DNA of 64,000 nt from Cladophialophora immunda (taxonomy: Eukaryota; Ascomycota; Eurotiomycetes; Chaetothyriales; Herpotrichiellaceae), in the NCBI RefSeq assembly GCF_000835495.1, contig NW_015622544.1:515704-579703 (forward strand), read 5' to 3'. Positions 56,283-64,000 of this stretch are shown piece by piece; position 1 is the stretch's first letter, and each line of letters begins with the position of its first letter. The notes under the pieces were generated by a model, which searched no databases, was not told where the DNA came from, and was given only the letters and a program-made list of their open reading frames with translations. The position numbers and the translations under genes were made by a program.

Positions 56283-58171
56283 ATGAGCAACCTCTACAGA
56301 ACCCTGACCGGTCAATCGCAAAAGTCGCATCATTCGGATCATTCTGTGGGCACGCATGCCCATCCGACCTTGACAAGAACCACCACTGCAGACCCTCTAA
56401 CCGGCACCCTCAATCATTTAAATCCTATTCAAGAACAAAAGCTCCATGAGTTCAAGGACCGACTGCGAGAAGGGGGATGGTGGTCGCCCGATGGCGTCAA
56501 TGGCAAGCCCACCCACGATGATGGAACTCTTCTGTACGATGTCATCTTGGTTCATGTGCTACCGACGTGTTGGTTCCCCGCTGACTTGTCCATCATGACA
56601 GCCGATACTTGCGCGCCCGGAAGTTCGATGTTCAAGGTGCAATCGGGCAGTTCACAGAGACGGAACAATGGCTGAAAGAGCAGCGGGTAGAAGAGCTATA
56701 CGACAACTTTGATATCGAGGCGTATGAGAAGGCACGGCTAATGGTAAGCCAACGGCGTCGATCGCAACCGCGCACTGAGATGCACGCCGGATATCTGACT
56801 GTTGGTTTTCAAAACTACAGTATCCCCAATGGACCGGCCACCGGGACAAACGAGGGATTCCCATCTACGTCTACGTGATCAAGGGCCTTGACAGCAAAAA
56901 TGTGCAGAGATACCAGAAAGACTCGCAGGCCTACAAGGACAGCCTTCCGAACCACAAAAATCTCGCTACACCCGCCAAACTTCTGCCTCTGTTCGCCCTA
57001 TACCAGAACCTGCTCAACTTCGTCCTCCCCCTCGTTTCCACGCTCGAGAGACCGAATCCTGAAGTGCCCGTAACGAACTCTACGAACATTGTCGATATTT
57101 CGGGTGTAGGATTGACGCAGTTCTGGAATCTAAAGGCGCACATGCAGGATGCCTCTATTTTAGCAACCGCACATTATCCCGAGACTCTAGACAGAATTTT
57201 TGTGAGCGAATACACCCCTGTGAGTTCGGCAGGCAAGAAGAGCTAATTGTGATCAGATAATTGGCGCCCCTGCATTCTTTCCCACCGTCTGGGGTTGGAT
57301 CAAACGTTGGTTCGATCCTGTAACTGTCTCCAAGATCTTCATCCTCAGCAAAAATGACGTGAAACCCACCTTGGCCAAATTTATGGATACAAAGGACTTT
57401 CCAAAACGGTACGGCGGTGATCTCAACTGGGACTGGGGTGATCTGCCGCATCTGGACGACGAGACTCGTACAGCTCTGGAAAAAGACGGGAATAAAGGCT
57501 GGGTAAGGGGGCCTTGCCTTTGGCTCGACGGGCAGAGAGTACCCGTTGGGTCTGAAAAGGGCAAACTCAGACGGCCGACCGTAGACATTGAGAAGATGAA
57601 ACCAGTTGTCTATGCAGCGGATTATACAGAATTCCCCGTTCACCCGGAAAAAAAGGTATCTTCAGGTGGGAAGACACCAGTGCCCAATGGAACTGCGTCG
57701 CCGCATCATGAAGCTGAAGAGGCTGCAGTGGCTGCAACCGGAGGAGCTACAGTTGCGAACCTGATAGCAACTCAAACGAATTCAGATCGCCCTGCGCAAG
57801 CATCACAGACAGCAACACCGTCGTCAGCACCGCCGCAGTCACAACCGGAATCCGCATCACAACCGCTTCCTCATCCACCCTCCCAACCCGATCCCGGTCC
57901 TCTTCCAGCCCACTCCATCGCCATGACGGCCGCCATCGAAGAGAAACTGGCCCAAGAATCAATTTCGGCCATCCCTCCTACCGCCAACGGTCATATGAAT
58001 GGCCATACCACAGGTCCCGGGGAAGGAAACCCCGAAGTATTTGTGTCGAGCGACGCCAGTAAAGGACTGGCAATCGAGGCCCAGAAATTGACGATTTCAG
58101 AGGCGGGAAAGAGGGATGGAGAGAGCGAGCGTCCGGTTATAGAGAGATTTGTGACCGCCACGGAAGTTTAA
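56283..58171 (+). CDS. Sec14-type phosphatidylinositol/phosphatidylcholine transfer protein
   Basis: Four exons, 56283-56533, 56602-56743, 56821-57201 and 57257-58171, give 562 residues. The CRAL-TRIO N-terminal helices (about 50-130) include GTLLRYLRARKFDVQGAI, formed by splicing. The lipid-binding Sec14 domain (about 135-315) has YPQWTGHRDKRGIPIYVYVI, NSTNIVDISGVGLTQFW, YPETLDRIFIIGAPAFFPTV and LAKFMDTKDFPKRYGGDLNW. The last 170 residues are a disordered tail rich in Pro, Ser, Ala and Gln, absent from yeast Sec14 (304 residues). The core matches cytosolic factors that exchange lipids and stimulate PI 4-kinase at the Golgi. The gene converges on sod1. Confidence 0.95.
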
Positions 58172-58868
58172 TCCAACTCCAGCACGATCTCGAGATTTTG
58201 TGGAGAGGTGAAGAATGGAAAGCTGCGGCTGTTTCTAAGCTCATCGGCGAGGGGTGTTGGGGCTCTGGCCTGACTGCGCCCATGGTTATGGCACGGGTTT
58301 TCTCCAGCCCAACCGCTAACTGCTGTAATGGTGCTGGGAGACCGAAGCAGCGATTCCAATGCCCGGAAAGTTTTCACAATTTGCCTATGGAGGCTCATCT
58401 TGGAAGTCTGGTCTGCATTTCTTGAGGGAGCGGCGTGCGGTTCTTCATTGTGCCCTCGGATGTTCTGGAGCCAGGTTGTTGTGCGGTTGGCATTTTAATG
58501 CCGTACGGAAAAATACCCCTACAGAGAGAGTATATAATGATAACCTTGGACGGAACATGTTTGTTGATCGTGGATGCCGCAAGTGCTTGTAGGTTTTTGC
58601 TATCTATGTATGGGATCATTTACTGCGTACACGAAGATAGCCGAAAAGCCACTTTTGTTGAAACTTTGACACACAGAAGCCGTTCCATGTCACCGTCAAT
58701 CTTGTTCGAATCTCGAGATCCTTACATATGCGCGTTCGTCCCGGTCGTCGAATATCATGTCTTCAAGATTTCCTCCTGCAGTTTCATCTGGGGTTGGGGA
58801 GTCCGATGTTGGTTCCGATCGGACATGGTGACATGGTGCTTCGGGTGATCGTCTTGTTTTCATGTCAT
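58172..58868. other. Convergent spacer between Sec14 and sod1 genes
   Basis: About 700 bases of 3' flanks; no supported gene. Confidence 0.5.
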
Positions 58869-59716
58869 TCATGCGGCAATGCCAATGACCCCGCAAGCAG
58901 GTCGAGGACCCGCGTTGCCCGTCTTCTTGCTCTCTTCATTCCCGCCCTTGCCGAGGTCATCAGTGCCCGCGTGGACGACGATGGTTCGCTGTCAGCCATA
59001 TTAGTTTATGATCAACGAAAGACATTGGCGTGTACATGAGAACAGATCTTGGGGAAAGCTGCTAAGAGGGATGTTCTTTCTGGATATACGTACGCCGAGA
59101 ACGCTGTGCTCGCCAATCAGCTTGACGAAGCTGTCGCTGACGCTGCCTTTGGCATTGCCCTGAGCATCGGTCTTAATGTTACCCAGATCACCAACGTGTC
59201 GTTCCTGATCAGTCGGGGCGCCGTGGGTCTTGCCGTGTGGGTTGTCTAGGAGCATATTCGACATCAGTATATCGACCTTGTGTGTTCACTCTTCCTCTTG
59301 AGGCCCCAAGGAGCCGACATGGCAGGTGGACGTACAGTGAGGACCAGCGCTGGTGCAGCCGTTGGTGTTGTCACCGAATTGGTGCACGTGCATACCACGC
59401 TCAGCGTTCGGGTCGTGGCCCTGGATGTCCCAGGTGATGGTGGTGGGAGACGACTCGGAAGTCTGCTCGAAGGTCACCTGGCCGGTGATCTTGGAGTCTC
59501 CACGGATGACAGCAACTAAGAAGAGGAAGTGTCAGTGAGGGTTGATTCATGAAACAGGGCGCGGATGGGATGAGCTGGGCCGACTGCAGTCTCCAGGGAG
59601 ATGGAGATGTGCTCTGGCCGGACTGATTGATGGCTGAGAGACCGGGAATCATGGTCGGGACAACCCGTAGAACCCTGATCCGGGGGATTGGAGAAGGACT
59701 CACCTGCTTTGACCAT
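58869..59716 (-). CDS. sod1: Cu/Zn superoxide dismutase
   Basis: Four exons, 59704-59716, 59336-59515, 59094-59245 and 58869-58988, give 154 residues, the exact family length. It converts superoxide to oxygen and hydrogen peroxide in the cytosol and mitochondrial intermembrane space. Copper ligands are in GMHVHQFGD and [11 protein letters not shown]; zinc ligands are in [10 protein letters not shown] and ERHVGDLGN. The conserved disulfide cysteines are in NGCTSAGP and [10 protein letters not shown]. Exon 1 holds only 13 coding bases (MVKA plus one base). The bridging segment reads [11 protein letters not shown], where many fungi have PHFNPFGKTHG. The gene is divergent from the predicted toroid protein gene. 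Confidence 0.97.
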
Positions 59717-60528
59717 TTTGGCGACTTGGATTGTGATTGTACAGAGAGAATTGGGTGTTACAGCGTGTACCAAAGTGAAGCAAAGATGATGACGACCGTT
59801 TTGAGAAGATGGAAGCCGGAAGAGTTTTCACGAAAGAAGGAACCAGGGAGGTAATCAGAGGCCGGTGGAGTTAAGGAAGAACGAAGCCTCCGCCTCCTAC
59901 AAGCGGGCACAATGTACGATGAAGCAATTGAACCTGGAATGAGGGGCTGCATGATGCATATCGCCATCACAGTGAGGGGCACCAGTGCCAAGACCGCCAA
60001 TATTGCACAATGCGGCACTGTGCTTCCCCCTTTCGGTGACTCGGATAAACTCACCTCCTTCCGACTTGAGGAGCCAATCACATACGTGACTGTGGTAAGT
60101 TCAGTCTCCACCCATATATACCAATCTGGGCGACTGAACGACTTGTTACCTCGAACCTTGTGACATGTGGCACACCTCTCCAGATGTATGTGGCATGACA
60201 CTTGCAGATCCATCCATAAAAATACATCATCGCTGCTCATACCATCACAGAACCACTGGAAGATTTGTCGCTGCTCTCCCTCTTCTACAAGAAGTATCCA
60301 GTATTGACGGAGGTCGCTCACCCATCACCCACAGGGAGGCATTGTGCTCAGTCTACTATTCATGAGCCAGAGGCATTCACCGGCTTGACTTGTTTGATGC
60401 TCGTCCGTCCTCGTTTGTCGATATATCAATGCGCACAGTATCTTGCCATCTCTCGCGCCCCAAAAAGACCTCAAATTCGTAAGTTTTACCTCCAGCCAAC
60501 ATCCTCTACTGCGACGAATCATCCTACC
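59717..60528. promoter_or_regulatory. Divergent promoter between sod1 and the toroid-protein gene
   Basis: 810 bases between starts. A TATATA stretch lies near 60114-60119. The frame of the right-hand gene is open upstream to 60265, but the family-like sequence starts at 60529. Confidence 0.45.
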
Positions 60529-61668
60529 ATGGACAAACCACCCACCATGGTATCCGACGACAAAGCAAATATCCCCAAGTTCCTCTTGGCCATGGAGTCC
60601 ATCTATGGGCCTTTACCGAAAACGACAGACCAGAATCTCTCCAAATGGGTACCTCCTCCGGCCGCCGAGGGCCATCGAGGCCGCTATCTCTGGACGGACG
60701 GGTTCGCCGTCGTCAACTTCCTGACGCTGTATCAGCTCACCGAGGAGGAGCGCTACCTCACCTTCGCCCAGAATCTCATCGCCACCGTCCACAACATCTT
60801 GGGTTACACGCGGAACGGCAAATCCCGCCTGCCTGGCGCAACAGACCAGCACCCCCTCAACGGCGGCCTTCGGATCGGGAAACACGACGAATCTGGGCCC
60901 GATGGCGATGGCCAGTACTTCCACTACCTCACGGTGTGGATGTTCGCCCTCAACCGCATGAGCTTGGTGAGTGGGAACAGATGGTACAACGACCAAGCCA
61001 TCTCCATGGCAAAGGCGATCCTCCCTCACTTCATGTCCAACACCGAGTCACACCGGCCGCGCATGTTCTGGAAACTCAGCATGGACCTCTCGCGGCCCCT
61101 CGTCATGTCCGAGGGTAACCTCGACCCGGTCGACGGCTACGTCACGTACAAGCTCCTCCAATCCACGAATCCCGACGACCCGGAGGTCCTGGGCGAAGAG
61201 GTCTCGCTCTTCAAGAGGATTGTCGACAAGAAGCTTCGGGACTACGCCTCGGCGGACACATTGGACCTGGGCATGACGCTGTGGACGGCGCACTGGTTCA
61301 CGCCCGAGGAGGAGTGGGCGAACAACCTGACCTCCCGCGCGATTGGCTGCGTCAAACAGCTGCTGGAGAACGATTACTTTGACCAGCCGGTCGGCCGACG
61401 CCTGGCGTTCCGCGAATTCGGGACTGCGCTCGGTGTCAAGGCCGCGCTCTCCAGCGGCACCGACGAGGACGGACTGTGCCGCGAGGACGAACTGGTCGAC
61501 GCCGAGATCCGCGCGCTCCCCGACCTGATTTGCAGGGCGTGGGAAGAAGCAGGGCTGGTGCCCGTGCCGACGAAGAAGATGCAGGGCCGCATGGCCGAGC
61601 TGATGCCCATCACGGCGGTCATGTACGCAACCGCACTGATTCCCGGGTTGATGTGTAAACAGTCATGA
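60529..61668 (+). CDS. Predicted alpha/alpha-toroid (six-hairpin glycosidase-like) protein
   Basis: A single exon of 379 residues from the ATG at 60529. I recognise no named enzyme. The protein is rich in regularly spaced helices with aromatic turns: GRYLWTDGFAVVNFLTLYQL, DGQYFHYLTVWMFALNRMS, DTLDLGMTLWTAHWFTPEEE. That spacing resembles the alpha/alpha-barrel of six-hairpin glycosidases and related epimerases. Possible catalytic acids are the conserved-looking Asp in YLWTDG and in GPDGDGQYFHY. No signal peptide, so cytosolic. An upstream in-frame extension to 60265 is Arg/Pro-rich and probably 5' UTR. GC-rich codon use fits the neighbouring Sulfotransfer_4 gene, with which it converges. Confidence 0.85.
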   Translation: MDKPPTMVSDDKANIPKFLLAMESIYGPLPKTTDQNLSKWVPPPAAEGHRGRYLWTDGFAVVNFLTLYQLTEEERYLTFAQNLIATVHNILGYTRNGKSRLPGATDQHPLNGGLRIGKHDESGPDGDGQYFHYLTVWMFALNRMSLVSGNRWYNDQAISMAKAILPHFMSNTESHRPRMFWKLSMDLSRPLVMSEGNLDPVDGYVTYKLLQSTNPDDPEVLGEEVSLFKRIVDKKLRDYASADTLDLGMTLWTAHWFTPEEEWANNLTSRAIGCVKQLLENDYFDQPVGRRLAFREFGTALGVKAALSSGTDEDGLCREDELVDAEIRALPDLICRAWEEAGLVPVPTKKMQGRMAELMPITAVMYATALIPGLMCKQS

Positions 61669-61974
61669 TCTTGAGCTTGACGAGCGGCGATGGGTTCTGG
61701 GGAGCCTGGATGTTTAGGGTAATACTAATACAGTTGTCACCGATAGACACTCTTCTTTATTCACATCCAACTAGCGACTATTCTCAAAACAAGGGGGTCC
61801 ATAAAACCAGAAAATGGCCGAGTACCGAGACAGCCGTGGGACACCGCAGGCACCCCCACTTCCTCCCCCCCCCCCCCCCCCGGGGGGGGGGGCGGTTTGC
61901 CAACTCCCCAAATAGTGTCGACAAAGGAAAAGGGTTAAGGACATTTGCATTCTTTCTGCGACGCCCGAGTCCGT
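61669..61974. other. Convergent spacer with C17/G10 tract
   Basis: 306 bases between two stop codons, holding the homopolymer palindrome at 61865-61891. Confidence 0.6.
61865..61891. repeat. C17-G10 homopolymer palindrome
   Basis: Seventeen C followed directly by ten G. As RNA or single-stranded DNA it could form a perfect ten-pair hairpin with no designed loop. It lies between convergent 3' ends, a place where a hairpin could act in 3'-end formation, but a sequencing or assembly artefact is equally possible. Confidence 0.8.
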
Positions 61975-62784
61975 TCACACTTGCATCGCCCTCACCACTC
62001 CATACCCGCCGAGGACAGAGATGGCGACTGGCACACAGATCCTGCTCACCCAGAGCTTCAACCCCAGGCTAATCCTCCAGCTGACGACCTTCTCCATCTT
62101 GCCCCGGTCGTTGGTTCTCGGGACGCCGGCGTCGGGCTCCTTTTTGCCCAAGAACTCACACACGGGAGTCCAGCCCATGGCGGGCTCCCAGAGAAGGACC
62201 TCTCGGCCTTTGTCCTGACACAGTTTCACCACCCACGCATTGTGCTTGTCGTACACCTCTTTGCTCCAGAAGCTGTCGGCGCCAAACCTGTCCTTGCAGA
62301 ACCGCTGCCATTCGACCTCGCACTGGTAGTGCCAGTAGTCTGGGACGCTCCAGAAGCAGGCCACCCGGTATCGCCAGCTCATGAACGGAGCGATGGTCGA
62401 CTTCATGCTGGCTTCCCAGTCGTCGGCGCCGCCCTTGCGGATGTTGAGCATCACTTTGGCGTCGGGATACATCTCGATCAGGTCCTCGATGAACAGATGG
62501 CCCGGGAAATCGGCCGTGGCGGCGCACCCGGCGAAGAGTTTGTACAGGATGGCCCGGCGTCTCTGCGTGTCCTCTTCGCGGAGGGCGTCGTAGAGGAGGC
62601 GCATGTTCGCGGGTGAAGAGAGGCAGCGATTCATGTGCATGGTCGGTCCGACGTCGAGCAGCGTTTTGTCCTCGAGCATTTCTTTCAGGGTGGTGGTGGC
62701 GCAGCGAGGGAGGCCGGCACCGATGACCTGCATGGGTCCGCTGAACGTCGTTGGGATCTGGGGTTTGGGTGCTGGAGGAGCCAT
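61975..62784 (-). CDS. Sulfotransfer_4-type P-loop protein
   Basis: A single exon of 269 residues from the ATG at 62784 (the open frame extends upstream only through a TTG). Near the N-terminus VIGAGLPRCATTTLKEML is the sulfonate-donor (PAPS) binding loop, and VGPTMHMNRC follows. DFPGHLFIEDLIEMYPDAKVMLNIR resembles the core of the fungal Sulfotransfer_4 family, whose members are often annotated loosely as NAD-dependent epimerases. KGGADDWEASMKSTI holds the serine of the second phosphate motif. The C-terminus ends with a hydrophobic helix (VPVAISVLGGYGVV), suggesting tail anchoring in a membrane. Substrate unknown; many members are linked to specialised metabolism. Confidence 0.88.
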   Translation of the reverse strand: MAPPAPKPQIPTTFSGPMQVIGAGLPRCATTTLKEMLEDKTLLDVGPTMHMNRCLSSPANMRLLYDALREEDTQRRRAILYKLFAGCAATADFPGHLFIEDLIEMYPDAKVMLNIRKGGADDWEASMKSTIAPFMSWRYRVACFWSVPDYWHYQCEVEWQRFCKDRFGADSFWSKEVYDKHNAWVVKLCQDKGREVLLWEPAMGWTPVCEFLGKKEPDAGVPRTNDRGKMEKVVSWRISLGLKLWVSRICVPVAISVLGGYGVVRAMQV

Positions 62785-64000
62785 GGTGCTTGACAATCCT
62801 GGTCGGAGAGCTGCAGACCGAGACTCTATTGATGGAAGTCGGATGGCAAAGGGTGATCAAAGTGTACACTTCTGTGCTGCAGCTCACGAGTGTCCCAAAG
62901 TTTCCGGAGAATACATCGAGACCTTTTGAGGGAATCAGGATATTATATCTAAGCGTACACAAATTTCAGCTCATCTTCCTGTCAGCCTCATGGAATGAAG
63001 AATCTCACATTTCCTCTTTCTCCCCTTGAGCCCCTTGCAGCGCCGCCTCCGAACCACATGTACCGGGGAACATATGGGCAACCTCGGAAGTGCTCCTCAC
63101 TGGCTAGAATCGTTGTGAGCCCCCTTTCAACAAGGAGAACAGGGGAGTTTCGAGTGAAAGGGAGAAGGATTGGCTGCCTGATGCTGATTCTGTTGTCTTC
63201 CCTGGACGCCACCGTTGTCTGCTCAATCGGGTCCAGACACCTTTAGTGTTCAGCGAATTCTCGGTACTCCGTAATCCTCGAGGCGGTTAGTCAATTGCAA
63301 ACTAAGATATCGACGAAAATGGACGTGGCGGAGGCCCATTGGGACGGCAAAGAACGATTTGACCTGCTGTTCTAACCTCCATTGTAATAGGATGGCCAGT
63401 ACCCCGCGTATTTTGAGGCCCAAGGCTCAGTGAGCCATCAACAACCGGTTTTGTTGGGACAAAGCGAGATTGAAAATTTGACCCTGTGAAGCTCGAGCCT
63501 ACCAATGTCCCTGCGAGATAGTGGATATTACTGAAATATGGTCTAGTGCCCATTTTCAGCTCACCCAACTCCGATAACATGGTACAGGTTTCACAACCAC
63601 TCCTTTCAGTGGCACATTCTGACACAGAACAGACGCCATCCGAGAATGTAGCGACTGCCACTCAATAGGGGAGAGGCGTCAGTCAGATCAGATATTAGTA
63701 GCCCATAAGATGAGTACTGGGATCAAGGGTACAGCAAATATCCTGATGATTCTTACCTTTGACCTAATTATTAATAAGTCCGAGTAACTAGCATAGAAAC
63801 TCTTTTCTGGCCGGAAAGTGTCACTGATTTTTGAAATGGACTCGCCGGCTGTCGGAGGACAGGAGGACCTCGACAAAAGCCATATGGTACCCCTAACAAG
63901 TCATGGCAAAACCGGGGCACATGTGCTGAGAGTGTCCACAAGGGAATAGATGCGTGTGAGGCTGAAACATTTGACGAAGTTGATGGAGCAACTCTTTTAA
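62785..64000. other. Right edge spacer
   Basis: 1.2 kb with the upstream region of the sulfotransferase-like gene. Minus-strand ORFs at 63302-63661 and 63688-63876 could be exons of a gene running off the right edge, but no domain or convincing splice pair supports them. Confidence 0.4.

Noticed and set aside
63302..63876. Two minus-strand ORFs near the right edge
   Set aside because: Could be exons of a gene beyond the window, but no splice pair or motif supports either.

Overview
The window is nuclear DNA from a filamentous ascomycete (Pezizomycotina). The evidence is: genes on both strands with many short GT..AG introns (43 to 426 bases), single-copy fungal housekeeping genes, a dispersed 5S rRNA gene, Zn2Cys6 and Zn2Cys6-less regulators, and intergenic spacers of 0.2 to 2.5 kb. 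I cannot fix the order or genus from sequence alone. There are no transposons, CRISPR arrays, bacterial operons or recognisable tRNAs. Exon joins were worked out by hand from splice motifs, reading phase and family resemblance; nearly every spliced model closes to a whole number of codons.

Layout. 0.4-6.4 kb, all minus: mitochondrial IMO32/ABHD11-type hydrolase, mitochondrial tryptophanyl-tRNA synthetase, and an 11-exon GMC oxidoreductase. 6.4-8.9 kb: gene-poor spacer with paired TCCGCGGA motifs. 8.9-18.4 kb, minus: mitoribosomal protein uS10m, a DyP-type peroxidase with a basic N-terminal leader, a forkhead transcription factor and aspartate kinase. 19.5-24.1 kb: Zufsp/C78 peptidase (plus), ITP pyrophosphatase (plus), Fap7 adenylate kinase (minus).

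24.8-32.7 kb is the accessory-looking part: a Zn2Cys6 regulator, a cytochrome b5-FMN 2-hydroxy-acid dehydrogenase, a TfdA/TauD-type 2-oxoglutarate dioxygenase divergent from it, and an HpcH/HpaI aldolase. Together they look like a small carboxylic-acid catabolic cluster of unknown substrate. It is followed by a single-pass membrane protein of unknown function (33.7 kb), a Zn2Cys6-less fungal regulator-like protein (36.8-38.7 kb) and a 5S rRNA gene (39.4 kb).

40.5-64 kb returns to core biology: class V myosin, nucleosome assembly protein NAP1, a P5B ATPase (Ypk9/ATP13A2 type), a small complex I subunit resembling NDUFB2, a Sec14-type lipid-transfer protein, Cu/Zn superoxide dismutase, a predicted alpha-toroid protein and a Sulfotransfer_4-type P-loop protein. 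The last two genes converge on a C17/G10 hairpin. Six products have or may have mitochondrial leaders or roles (hydrolase, TrpRS, uS10m, DyP, NDUFB2-like, possibly others), but they are scattered and do not form a cluster.
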